64,000 nucleotides of DNA from Paraburkholderia sp. Tr-20389 (GTDB lineage: Bacteria; Pseudomonadota; Gammaproteobacteria; Burkholderiales; Burkholderiaceae), in contig NZ_JAAGPD010000028.1 of assembly GCF_017104565.1 (NCBI RefSeq), positions 78,725-142,724 on the forward strand, written 5' to 3'. The notes beneath the pieces are model-generated. The model did no database searches. It was not told where the DNA came from and saw only the letters and a program-made list of their open reading frames with translations. Positions 42,432 to 50,059 of the stretch are shown in pieces (the stretch's first letter is position 1; each line of letters starts with the position of its first letter). A program made the translations under genes and the position numbers.

Positions 42432-43523
42432 ATGGAACTCACGGGAAAGCAAGTCTGGCAGCATGCCGGAGGCGAGCCGCGGCGAAACTACGTCAGCATA
42501 TGCCTAGAATGGGGCGTCATTCTAAATGGCCCGGGGTCTGCGGGTCGGTTGCCGGAGGCTGCCAAGACGCTGCGGGAGGACGGCTGGTCTGCACGGAAGA
42601 TCACCGACTTGAAGCGATTCAGCGAAATAATGCGCCCTGGCGATATTGTCGTGCTTCGTATCGGCACCAACCAGGTGTATGGGGTGGGCGAAGTCGTCGG
42701 TTCGTACGAGTGGCACGACGAGTTCGGCGACATTGACGGATGGGATCTGCAGCATGTTCGTCGCGTAAAGTGGCTTTGGAAGGCGACGACGGGGCCGAAG
42801 CGCTTTGACACCTATGCAATGAAACAGGGCGATACCACTCAATTGCTTAACGAGGGTCCTGTGATGGATTGGCTTAACACGCTCACCCCTTCAGCCGACG
42901 CCATAAACGCACTACTGCCCGAATTGCCACAGCAAGGCGAGAGATCGATTTCGCTATCGGCGATATCTGCTTATTTGTTTGATCATGGCGTCGCCAGTTC
43001 GTCGATCACAAATCTCATGGGCGAAATCGGTGAACTTACTCGGATTGCGGAATGGTACACGCGGACCAAAAAACCGTCGGAACATGAGACCGTGGCATAT
43101 CTGGTCGTGCCTTTGCTGCGAGCTCTGGGATGGACGCCACAGCGAATGGCGGTCGAATGGAACTTCGTGGATATAGCACTTTTCGAACGTCTGCCTCGCC
43201 AAGATGAGAATCTTTGTGCGGTTGTGGAAGCGAAAAAAATGGAGGACTCTTGTCTAACTGCGATGTCGCAGGCGTTGGGATACGCGAAGTCGCGATCCGC
43301 ATGCCATCGGCTGATCGTGACCGATGGACTGCGTTACGGCGTGTACACGCGCCCGGACGGGGAAGAATTCAAGCTCTATGCGTACTTTAACCTCACTCGA
43401 CTTCGAACGGACTACCCAGCCTATCGAAGCAAGGGTGCATGTGAGGCTATGCTTGCACTAGCTCCTGAATGGCGTCCAGGCGCAGAAATCAGACCTGTTG
43501 AATCGGCCGAGGAGTTTGCTTGA
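42432..43523 (+). CDS. EVE/PUA-like reader fused to restriction-type nuclease domain
   Basis: The 363-residue protein has two parts. Residues about 1-125 (GDIVVLRIGTNQVYGVGEVV near 70-89, then an EWHDEFG...VRRVKWLWK region) look like an EVE/PUA-fold domain of the kind that reads modified bases. Residues about 205-300 look like the N-terminal nuclease of type I HsdR: SEHETVAYLVVPLLRALGW (216-234), then VDIAL (Asp247) and VVEAKK (Glu266-Ala-Lys268), the PD-(D/E)XK core. A modified-DNA reader plus nuclease is the logic of type IV restriction. It is single-gene with its own orientation and moderate GC. Residue-level assignment is by eye. Confidence 0.75.
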   Translation: MELTGKQVWQHAGGEPRRNYVSICLEWGVILNGPGSAGRLPEAAKTLREDGWSARKITDLKRFSEIMRPGDIVVLRIGTNQVYGVGEVVGSYEWHDEFGDIDGWDLQHVRRVKWLWKATTGPKRFDTYAMKQGDTTQLLNEGPVMDWLNTLTPSADAINALLPELPQQGERSISLSAISAYLFDHGVASSSITNLMGEIGELTRIAEWYTRTKKPSEHETVAYLVVPLLRALGWTPQRMAVEWNFVDIALFERLPRQDENLCAVVEAKKMEDSCLTAMSQALGYAKSRSACHRLIVTDGLRYGVYTRPDGEEFKLYAYFNLTRLRTDYPAYRSKGACEAMLALAPEWRPGAEIRPVESAEEFA

Positions 43524-43972
43524 TGAGGGGTTGGCGGGGACGGTTGATGCTGCCTTGATATGGTCGCTCTTGTATTGCACTGCGCCTCCGAAGTTGGCGC
43601 CCGCAAACTCGACGCTCCGGAGATTGGCTCCAGACGAGTCTCCCAGCCCTGCTGCTAGTTTTCCCACTCTCGTTATCTGGCCACGCGAGCCAGCGGGGGT
43701 GAAGTCGTCCGCTGAATGACCGCTCCGCCAACTCGCAACCGACGTTCGTATCGCGAGACTAACTCGCAAACGAACGTCGCTTCTTGGGCCGCATTTGGCC
43801 GTCCGCCGAACTATTTTGCTTCAGTGTAGGCTCCGTCACTCGGTCTGGCAGCTCTGCTAGCCCTTCCGCGAAAAGCACCGTCATGAATTGTTAGCGTCGG
43901 TATGCGAGCTGCGGACCGGCACACATGCCGACCACAACCAGTCCAACGAAAAGCGCAGTCACGCATCGCTGA
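43524..43972. other. spacer with strong hairpin and pentapeptide-like remnant
   Basis: No intact gene. The minus strand near 43530-43640 encodes a short ANLRSVEFAGANF-like stretch of pentapeptide-repeat appearance, but with no plausible start or full length. A strong hairpin lies at 43740-43779. Confidence 0.4.
43740..43779. terminator. long two-part hairpin downstream of EVE-nuclease gene
   Basis: Outer stem CGACGTTCGT/ACGAACGTCG (10 bp), then an inner GCGAG/CTCGC stem and an ACTAA loop. It is followed by CTTCTTG, a weak T tract. It may be a terminator or a protein-binding dyad. Confidence 0.5.
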
Positions 43973-44506
43973 TCATTGATGCGACTCGGCGGGCACGAGG
44001 CCCATTTGCTCGTCCCAAGCGCGGCGCATTTGACGCGCGCTCTCCTGCGGGACCATCCGGCCCGTCAGCGTCGCGAGGCCCGGGCAGATCACCACCTGCA
44101 GATTCGAGTGCCGCACCGCGCGCAGCACCGCGCGGAACGCGAGATAGGCGTTCTCGGTGTGCGCCACGTTGCTCGGCACCATCATCGTCGGCGCGGCGAT
44201 CATGAGTGGAATCTCCCGATAGCCGGTCCAGACGATCATCGCCTCACCGACCGCCAGCAGTTTCGTCGGCAGCCTCGCGATCAGGTCTTGCAGTTCGCGC
44301 TCGATCTGCGGGCCGAATCGATAGCGATAGACGGCATCGATGCCGCGGTCCATCCAGCCGTGCGAGTTCGCGGGCGACACGATCGCATCGGCGGGCGCGC
44401 CGTCAAACACGTCTGCGCACTTGACGTCGATCGCAGGGATACCGGCGAAGGCGGTGACGACTGCCTCCGTTACCTGCGGGTTCAGGTCGCGGAAGCGCAG
44501 CTTCAT
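43973..44506 (-). CDS. macro-domain (ADP-ribose binding) protein
   Basis: The 177-residue protein is a compact macro domain: DAIVSPANSHGWMDRGIDAVY (about residues 40-60) is the ADP-ribose pocket, followed by the expected helix FGPQIERELQDLI, then a VGEAMIVWTG strand (about 87-96) and a C-terminal CPGLATLTGRM loop. Phage macro domains remove or read ADP-ribose-type signals and may counter host NAD- or ADP-ribosylation-based defence. Its ATG overlaps the next gene's region by 4 nt, so the two form an operon. Confidence 0.85.
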   Translation of the reverse strand: MKLRFRDLNPQVTEAVVTAFAGIPAIDVKCADVFDGAPADAIVSPANSHGWMDRGIDAVYRYRFGPQIERELQDLIARLPTKLLAVGEAMIVWTGYREIPLMIAAPTMMVPSNVAHTENAYLAFRAVLRAVRHSNLQVVICPGLATLTGRMVPQESARQMRRAWDEQMGLVPAESHQ

Positions 44507-45066
44507 TGCATGGCCTGCTTGGCGAGCACGACGTCAGCGAGCGCGGCGAACTGCGCCGCGAGCATCTCAGTCTCGGCGCGCGCGTAGTCATAGGTCCGAT
44601 ACTCGGCGGGCGTGCGAAAGACCTGCGCGGCCTGCTCGGGGTCAGTCTGATACGCCTGAATGGTCATTGGGTCGAGCGGCTTGAAGTCCCACTGATGCCC
44701 GCACATGAAGCCGTAGAACCACAGGCCGGGATAGTTATCGCCCACCACGCCTGTGTTCCAGATGCCGCCGTGGACGTCGATCACGACCGAGAGTGGCAGC
44801 GCGATATCGGCTTCAAGTGTGCGTGGCACCACGCCACGCAGGTCTGCTGCGGCCACGCGCGTGCTGTTCAGTTCGCGTCCCGCGACCGAGGTCGGGACGA
44901 TGATCAGCACATCGCGGCGCTGGCCGTGGAGCGCGTGCGACTTCGGCACGCCCGCATAGCCGTTCCAAACGCCGTTGTGATCGCGGCGCATCACGCAGAC
45001 GAGTTCGGACGCCTCGAAAGTATCTGCATCCGGTTCGTTATCCCAGGGGTGTGCAACATTCGACAT
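44503..45066 (-). CDS. conserved-type phage protein beside macro domain (187 aa)
   Basis: A 187-residue soluble protein starting MSNVAHPWDNEP, with beta-rich segments (VLIIVPTSVAG, LPLSVVIDVHGGIWNTG) and a helical C-terminal end. No recognised family. GGAGGGCG precedes ATG 45066. It is co-transcribed with the macro-domain gene, so a joint function in nucleotide or ADP-ribose metabolism is possible. Confidence 0.65.
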   Translation of the reverse strand: MSNVAHPWDNEPDADTFEASELVCVMRRDHNGVWNGYAGVPKSHALHGQRRDVLIIVPTSVAGRELNSTRVAAADLRGVVPRTLEADIALPLSVVIDVHGGIWNTGVVGDNYPGLWFYGFMCGHQWDFKPLDPMTIQAYQTDPEQAAQVFRTPAEYRTYDYARAETEMLAAQFAALADVVLAKQAMQ

Positions 45067-45167
45067 GAAAACGCCCTCCTGAAGGTGTCCTGCAAAGTTT
45101 AGGATAGTAGCGAGGCACTGATAAGCACCGCGCCTCACGATCACAGTTCTAACCAATGGAGTGCAAC

Positions 45168-45353
45168 ATGAAAGTCGTGATCATGAACGAAGGTGAGAAC
45201 CCGATCCGGGTGATCGTCGACGGCGACAACGTCGACGACTCGACGCTACAACCGGGCGAGGACGCTGCGCTGGAATCCCGGCAGGAAGGCGTGATCGAGC
45301 TACGCGAACTCGGCGGGCTGCAGGCAGAGCGCTCCGGCGAGGCGGCAACCTGA
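45168..45353 (+). CDS. small hypothetical protein (61 aa)
   Basis: A 61-residue acidic protein (MKVVIMNEGENPIRVIVDGDN) with GGAG before ATG 45168. It is likely a small beta-sheet protein of unknown role, followed by minus-strand terminators of the convergent operon. Confidence 0.6.
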   Translation: MKVVIMNEGENPIRVIVDGDNVDDSTLQPGEDAALESRQEGVIELRELGGLQAERSGEAAT

Positions 45354-45365
45354 ATCACGCGGGCG

Positions 45366-45393
45366 AAAAAAAGCCCGCCGTCGAGAGGCGGGC
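45366..45393 (-). terminator. intrinsic terminator, leftward
   Basis: Read on the minus strand: a 7-bp GCCCGCC/GGCGGGC stem with a 7-nt loop, followed by a run of seven T. It would terminate leftward transcription from the small-gene operon (45.6-48.2 kb) before the convergent 61-aa gene. Confidence 0.75.
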
Positions 45394-45572
45394 GGCGACA
45401 AGTGCCTATGAGTGTCCGCGCGTCGAGGGCCTTGCCTTGCGACGGACGAGTCAATTCTAGCCCGCACAACGGGCCGGCACAACGCGGGCGCGGTGGTTGC
45501 AATGACTACGGCGCGCCGGCGGCACGTGCGCCCTGATTCCGGCCTCGCCGCGCATTTTCGAATGACGAGCAA

Positions 45573-45593
45573 AAGCCCGCTCGGGGCGGGCTT
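45573..45593 (-). terminator. second leftward intrinsic terminator
   Basis: An 8-bp AAGCCCGC/GCGGGCTT stem, loop TCGGG, with a T run on the minus strand. It lies just after the last small leftward gene and is backed up by the terminator at 45366. Confidence 0.7.
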
Positions 45594-45618
45594 GGAGTTC
45601 GGGTCTTGGCGGAGGCCC

Positions 45619-45819
45619 CTACGGAAGGACAATTTCCACGAGCGTGTGCGCGGGCATGTCCTCGACCGTCACGTTGTCGGGTTTTCCTAACTGGTACGTC
45701 TTGATCTCAACCCGGCCTGCGGGCCTGCCGATGGGCGTCACGCTGACGACCACATGGCGGCTGATTCCGGCGCGCAACAGCACGTCCCCGGGCTTGAGGT
45801 CTTGCGCTTCTTTCGTCAT
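45619..45819 (-). CDS. small hypothetical protein (66 aa)
   Basis: A 66-residue protein (MTKEAQDLKPGDVLLRAG), probably beta-rich (VVVSVTPIGRPAGRVEI). It starts 5 nt after the Imm-like gene with AAGGAG at the right spacing, so the two are in one operon. Family unknown. Confidence 0.6.
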   Translation of the reverse strand: MTKEAQDLKPGDVLLRAGISRHVVVSVTPIGRPAGRVEIKTYQLGKPDNVTVEDMPAHTLVEIVLP

Positions 45820-45824
45820 GTCGG

Positions 45825-45998
45825 TTACTCCTTAAACGCCCAGATCATCGCGATACCCCATCCGACGAAGGTCCAGCCGAACAGGATACTGCAGACGCCG
45901 ATCGCGGTCGCATTGCGATGCTTGCGGCGGACAGCAACGAGGCCGGGGAGGAAATACAGAACAACGAACGTGATCAGGATCAGGGTGCCAATGGTCAT
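45825..45998 (-). CDS. superinfection immunity protein (Imm_superinfect-like)
   Basis: The 57-residue frame encodes two TM helices: ILITFVVLYFLPGLVAV and a second ending GWTFVGWGIAMIWAF, with a short basic RRKHRNATAIG loop between. This matches the small Imm-type superinfection-immunity family that blocks DNA entry of related phages at the inner membrane (T4 Imm being the namesake). It lies in a prophage operon of small genes expressed leftward. Assignment is by motif; the GW-F-GW pair is diagnostic. Confidence 0.8.
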   Translation of the reverse strand: MTIGTLILITFVVLYFLPGLVAVRRKHRNATAIGVCSILFGWTFVGWGIAMIWAFKE

Positions 45999-46040
45999 GG
46001 CGTTTCTCCATGCGGCCCGCTTGATGCCGGCCAGCGATGT

Positions 46041-46394
46041 TTAAAGATAGTGGTGTGGCAACACAAGGCGGCGCACAAAGCTGCGATATGTTTTGGTCAG
46101 GCTGGCGCGCTGCTCGTCGCCCGGATTCCCGACGAAGGCATCGAGGTCCGCGTCCAGCTTGTCCATGAACGCTTCGTGCTTCGCGTTTAGCACCTTGCGG
46201 TGTTCGTCGTCCGCGATCACCTGCCGCGAAAGCAGGAGGTCGACCCACCCGGCGCGCAGAATGTCGCGCTCCGTTTCGCTCGCGGCCACATACCCGCCGA
46301 GAAGCTCGCGCGCTTCGGCCTCACGCTTGCGGCGCGCCGCCTCGAAGATGAAGCCCGCGTCGTCCGTTACCCATTCGATCGTGTTCGCGTCCAT
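46041..46394 (-). CDS. hypothetical helical protein (117 aa)
   Basis: An acidic, helical protein of 117 residues: EWVTDDAGFIFEAARRKREAEARELLGG at the start, then an AKHEAFMDKLDADLDAFVG helix. ATG 46394 follows GAGG by 8 nt and is preferred over the ATG two codons upstream. Function unknown. Confidence 0.6.
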   Translation of the reverse strand: MDANTIEWVTDDAGFIFEAARRKREAEARELLGGYVAASETERDILRAGWVDLLLSRQVIADDEHRKVLNAKHEAFMDKLDADLDAFVGNPGDEQRASLTKTYRSFVRRLVLPHHYL

Positions 46395-46433
46395 TTCCAT
46401 GTCCTCGTTACCTGTCAGAAAAAATCAGTTCAC

Positions 46434-46604
46434 TTACTCGGGCCGTACCACACCCACCGGCCCCGGCTCAAGCATCATGTCCAGTCGGTCGGCAATCTGG
46501 TGCGCATTCGCCTCGCTTTCAAACCACACCGTCATGTAGAAGGTGCCGTCGCGCCGCCAAAGCTCAAACGCCTGCACCTCGGCGCGCGGTTCAAAATCGT
46601 CCAT
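46434..46604 (-). CDS. small hypothetical protein (56 aa)
   Basis: A 56-residue protein (MDDFEPRAEVQAFELWRRDG). Start 46604 has GAGG 6 nt upstream, just past the previous stop. Likely a beta-strand plus helix fold; no family. Confidence 0.5.
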   Translation of the reverse strand: MDDFEPRAEVQAFELWRRDGTFYMTVWFESEANAHQIADRLDMMLEPGPVGVVRPE

Positions 46605-46605
46605 C

Positions 46606-46851
46606 TCAGTCCTCATCCCCAAAGCTCAGATCGTCGGCAAGCCAGAAACGCAGCGCGTCGCCTTGCGCCCGATACTCCGTGACCGGCTTGCCCGTCCTTA
46701 CGTTCGTGCCCACCTTGCCGCTTGCAACGTAGTGCTCGCCTGCGTGATGCACCGCGTACACCGTGCCGTCGCTGCGGCGCTCGATCCCGATCGGAATCGC
46801 GCCCTTGCTGCGCCCGTTGGTATCGGTGATCCTGATCGTTACCGTTTCCAT
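46606..46851 (-). CDS. small hypothetical protein (81 aa)
   Basis: An 81-residue beta-rich protein (METVTIRITDTNGRSKGAIPIG). The following gene starts 2 nt after its stop. Part of the leftward small-gene operon. Function unknown. Confidence 0.55.
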   Translation of the reverse strand: METVTIRITDTNGRSKGAIPIGIERRSDGTVYAVHHAGEHYVASGKVGTNVRTGKPVTEYRAQGDALRFWLADDLSFGDED

Positions 46852-46854
46852 CCC

Positions 46855-47064
46855 TCACTCCGTCTCAATGCGATAGAGGCCGTAGGGCATCGTGTACCGC
46901 GTGTCGACCGCCCCGTTTCCGTCCTCGGTGTACACCACCAGCCAAGCCTTGTTCCCCGGGGCAACGGGCATGGCGCTGACCGCCTCCTGCACCGCTGCGT
47001 GATCCGTCTCACCGTACCCGTACCGGGTCTCGCCACCGTCGCGAAGTTTCGCCACGTAGTTCAT
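46855..47064 (-). CDS. small hypothetical protein (69 aa)
   Basis: A 69-residue protein (MNYVAKLRDGGETRYGYGETD) with an alternating-strand profile. It is separated by 3 nt from the next gene. No recognised family. Confidence 0.55.
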   Translation of the reverse strand: MNYVAKLRDGGETRYGYGETDHAAVQEAVSAMPVAPGNKAWLVVYTEDGNGAVDTRYTMPYGLYRIETE

Positions 47065-47159
47065 CGTTTGCTCCTTGCTTCGTTCGGCCGGGCCCTTCCC
47101 CTGCCGTCAGAACCATGATCACTCTGCTGCCCGCGCAGAAGTCGCGATGGTTCGTCGCA

Positions 47160-47396
47160 TCAGAAACCGATCAGTCGCGCGCGCCGTCCGAACTTGCCGA
47201 TCACCGGGCCATCGTCGTCGGCCTGCTCAAGCATGCGCACCTGAAGCATCACCTCGCGGCCCTCGCGGGTGTTCACTAGCTGCCCGCCCATGCGTCGCCA
47301 GGCGTGGTAAACGTTCGCGGCCTCGACCGTCACCTGCCGCGTGAAGGGTCGGCCTCCACCGCCCTTGAACATCAGTTCGAAAGTAAAGCGTTCCAT
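47160..47396 (-). CDS. small hypothetical protein (78 aa)
   Basis: A 78-residue protein (MERFTFELMFKGGGGRPFTRQ) with a Gly-rich loop and a helix (YHAWRRMGGQ). The upstream gene's stop abuts its start at 47397. Unknown role. Confidence 0.55.
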   Translation of the reverse strand: MERFTFELMFKGGGGRPFTRQVTVEAANVYHAWRRMGGQLVNTREGREVMLQVRMLEQADDDGPVIGKFGRRARLIGF

Positions 47397-47708
47397 CTAG
47401 CCCTCCTGCTTGCGCAGCGTTGCCGTTTCTGCGTCGGCGATCAGACGCCACGCGATCGTGTCCCATCGCACCTGATCGAGTGCAACCGAAACCAGCATCG
47501 CGTAAGGCGCGGGCACCACCGGCACCGCGTGGATCGCCGCAAACTGTTCCTTCAACCACGCGATCAACGTATCCGAGACCAGCTTCGTATCCTCTTGTTC
47601 ATCGAGCAGTTCCTGCGCAACGAGCACCCACTTCGCCATGCCACCCTTGTCCTCCATCGCGCGAAACACCGCCTGCGTCGCGCGCATGACCGACCGTGAT
47701 GCACTCAT
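47397..47708 (-). CDS. hypothetical helical protein (103 aa)
   Basis: A 103-residue protein starting at ATG 47708, overlapping the previous stop (ATGA) with GGAGG upstream. Helical, with AKWVLVAQELLDEQED (about residues 25-40). The upstream extension of this frame is Arg-rich and not used. No family. Confidence 0.55.
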   Translation of the reverse strand: MSASRSVMRATQAVFRAMEDKGGMAKWVLVAQELLDEQEDTKLVSDTLIAWLKEQFAAIHAVPVVPAPYAMLVSVALDQVRWDTIAWRLIADAETATLRKQEG

Positions 47709-47914
47709 GCTTTCCACACCTCCGCGTGCCTGATCGTGCGGAACGTAGTGCCCACCCGGGTCATAGTGCGCTCGACAAGCTCGACCGCTTCGCTGCCGTA
47801 GACGCCACTCAGTTCGGCGGCGATGCCCTCTGCCTTCACAAGCCCCTCCATCCACGTGGTCCGAAAGTAGACCCCGCCACCGGGGATGTAGACCGTCACT
47901 TCGTACTCTTTCAC
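47705..47914 (-). CDS. small hypothetical protein (69 aa)
   Basis: A 69-residue protein (MKEYEVTVYIPGGGVYFRT) coupled to the 103-aa gene. Alternating beta/helix profile. Part of the leftward small-gene operon. Confidence 0.55.
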   Translation of the reverse strand: MKEYEVTVYIPGGGVYFRTTWMEGLVKAEGIAAELSGVYGSEAVELVERTMTRVGTTFRTIRHAEVWKA

Positions 47915-47925
47915 CTTGCTCTCTC

Positions 47926-48189
47926 CTACCCGCGCCAGCCGATCTCGCGGCTCACGTAACCCGGCAGATAACCGAGTTGCGATCCTTCCGCGAGGTACAC
48001 CACGTTCTCTTCCGGCTGCACGTCCTCGTCCTCTTCCGGCTCGTGTCCTGGGGGCAACGACGCTGGTCCAACAATCACCGCGTTACCAATGCTGTATTCA
48101 AACGCCCACCGGGGCTGCATCGCGAGGCGCACCTCAACGCTGTCGTCCAAGCCTTCGATCAGCTCCCTCATTTCGCCTACGGTCATCAT
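47926..48189 (-). CDS. first gene of small leftward operon (87 aa)
   Basis: An 87-residue acidic protein (MMTVGEMRELIEGLDDSVEVRLAMQ). The strand-turn pattern resembles small phage proteins expressed early after induction. AGGA stands about 10 nt before ATG 48189. No family recognised. Confidence 0.55.
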   Translation of the reverse strand: MMTVGEMRELIEGLDDSVEVRLAMQPRWAFEYSIGNAVIVGPASLPPGHEPEEDEDVQPEENVVYLAEGSQLGYLPGYVSREIGWRG

Positions 48190-49071
48190 CTGATGCTGTC
48201 CTTATCAATCTGGCGGGCCACTCCCGCCGTCAGGACCACGATAGCTCTGTATGGGCGCTGATGGTCGTGGGATCGCGTGATTAGTGGGGTCGCACGGTTT
48301 GTCGTCGATGAGCGAGCAAATTAAGCTACGAGCTATCAATGCAATGTTTTGCTCGCCATTTTCCCCGGGGACCGTGGTATCGGCTCCTGCTATCTGATGG
48401 CGTAAGAATGAGACAAGAAAAATGATGAACTACGCGCGAAAATCTCATTTGGCAAGACGCAGCCTGAATCGCGAGAGCGCGGCGACCATACCCGGTTAGA
48501 ATTTTCGAGGCGTGAAGGCCACGCTTGCCATTAGCTGTCGAGTGGCCGGTCAGACCCGTCGTCGATGCGATGCCTCGCGCCGCCAGTTCGTCGACATCGC
48601 GCGCATCTCGCCAGTACCCAACCGGAAGCACGCGACTGGCTCAAGCGCCTGATTGCGAGCTGTCGTGCGTGTCCGCCCCTGCCGGCGTTACGCTCGAATT
48701 AAGTGCGCTATGCGCCTTCGTGCGGCAGGCCGCCTGCGATCATCGCACGTGTCGCTCAAACCCCTTGCGAGAAGATAGGGGCGTGGCCAGTCTTTTTGGT
48801 GCGCTCCGCGCCTGCCCCTAGATCGCTTGATTATGTTGGAGTGGTTGGAGGCGACCTCTCGATGCTTCAGGCCAACATTAAAAGCGACCGTTCCATCTGC
48901 GCTCCTATAAAATCCCGAATGGGCCGCAAGGAATCGGGGGTGGCCCCGTCTCCGCCGGAAACGCATTTTGCTGACGACGCATGAAGCGAAGGCCGGTCAG
49001 ACGTAGGTTTATCGCAACGTCGCTCAAGACTGGCGCAACTGTATCTGAGTTAATTGGATAAGTTTAGATAA
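48190..49071. other. 880-bp spacer between small operon and ABC-3C-like cassette
   Basis: No supported gene. Open stretches are low in coding signal. It contains a 9-bp inverted repeat, GCGAGCAAA (48312-48320) and TTTGCTCGC (48348-48356), separated by 27 nt, a possible operator. The last about 100 bp, of lower GC, should carry the promoter of the HNH gene. Confidence 0.4.
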
Positions 49072-49851
49072 ATGACAAATAAACGGGTCAAGTACCATCC
49101 CAACGAGCATAGTATTCTCTACGGCGAAACCGGGGGCGCCTGTCCGCTCTGCGGTTTGCCAATGATGTTCCAGAAGGCTACTTCAGCGCATCCGACTATC
49201 GGCTATGAGATTGCCCATATCTACCCTTTGAACCCGAACGCATCTCAAAAAACCGGTTTAAAAGGGTACACAGCACCAACCGATATCAATGCATTAGAAA
49301 ATGTCATTCTTTTGTGTCCGAGTTGCCACACAAAATATGACAAGGATTTTAAGATCGCGGAATATCTGAAGTTGCTTCAGATTAAAAAACAGTATCTCAG
49401 CGATGCGATGGCAAAACACACCGCTTCCCAGCATGCGCTTCAGGAAGAGGTTCATGAGATATTAGATCTCATAGTCAACAGCAACCTCGACTATGATGAC
49501 CTTTCAGAGCCAAAATTAAACGTGAGCTCGCTCGACGAAAAACTAAAGACGGATATCAGCCCTTTACAGAAAAGGGAAATCCGTTCGAACGCTATTGATT
49601 TCTTTGTACCGATCAGGAATCAAATTCGACTAATTGAGCAGCGGGATCAGGCGGCTATAAGAATTCTGCAGAATCAAATCAATTCGTACTACCTCGTCAT
49701 GAATAAGCAGAATCCAAATAACAAAGACATTGTTTTCAACCACATTGCACAGTGGGTAAGCCTTAAAACCGGCAAATCGATTATGGCATCAAAGGTTCTG
49801 ACTTCATTTTTTGTTCAAAATTGCGAGGTCTTCGATGCTGGTTCCAACTAA
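49072..49851 (+). CDS. HNH effector of ABC-three-component-like system
   Basis: The 259-residue protein has a clean HNH/zinc core: C24-x-x-C27, EIAHIYPLN with Glu46 and His49, a linker, then NVILLCPSCHTKYD with Asn77, C82/C85 and His86. The following 170 residues are helical and probably connect to a partner. It is the first gene of a tight cassette with a small middle protein and a DUF2326-like ATPase, the arrangement described for ABC-three-component conflict systems, where the HNH is the toxic effector. Low-GC codon use differs from the phage backbone. Ribosome-binding site weak. Confidence 0.82.
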   Translation: MTNKRVKYHPNEHSILYGETGGACPLCGLPMMFQKATSAHPTIGYEIAHIYPLNPNASQKTGLKGYTAPTDINALENVILLCPSCHTKYDKDFKIAEYLKLLQIKKQYLSDAMAKHTASQHALQEEVHEILDLIVNSNLDYDDLSEPKLNVSSLDEKLKTDISPLQKREIRSNAIDFFVPIRNQIRLIEQRDQAAIRILQNQINSYYLVMNKQNPNNKDIVFNHIAQWVSLKTGKSIMASKVLTSFFVQNCEVFDAGSN

Positions 49852-50059
49852 ATTTACGACGCTCGAAGAATCAACTATTTTCAAGATGCGTACCATCCTG
49901 GAAAATAAGCGGAATGGAGAGACTATCCCTGATCTGCTGGCTAGAACCTCAGGTGATTTCCAAGACGCGTCAGAGTTTCTTTGCGCAGTCGATATTTTGT
50001 ATGTGCTTGGTGCGCTCGATGTAGAGCCTTCAACCGGAGCGATTGAATATGCTGCGTAA
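49835..50059 (+). CDS. middle component of ABC-three-component-like system
   Basis: A 74-residue protein (MLVPTKFTTLEESTIFKMRTILE) overlapping the HNH gene by 17 nt and the ATPase by 11 nt. ABC-3C systems contain a small, fast-evolving helical middle component (MC) that links sensor ATPase to effector; size and position match. There is no other motif to check it against. Confidence 0.6.
   Translation: MLVPTKFTTLEESTIFKMRTILENKRNGETIPDLLARTSGDFQDASEFLCAVDILYVLGALDVEPSTGAIEYAA

Noticed and set aside
43458-43769. Pentapeptide-repeat-like ANLRSVEFAGANF segment on the minus strand
   Set aside because: Only three or four repeat-like units with no start or full-length domain. Treated as a possible remnant only.
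48525-48821. Open frames in the 48.2-49.1 kb spacer
   Set aside because: Several overlapping frames on both strands with poor codon signal. None has a ribosome-binding site or recognisable domain.
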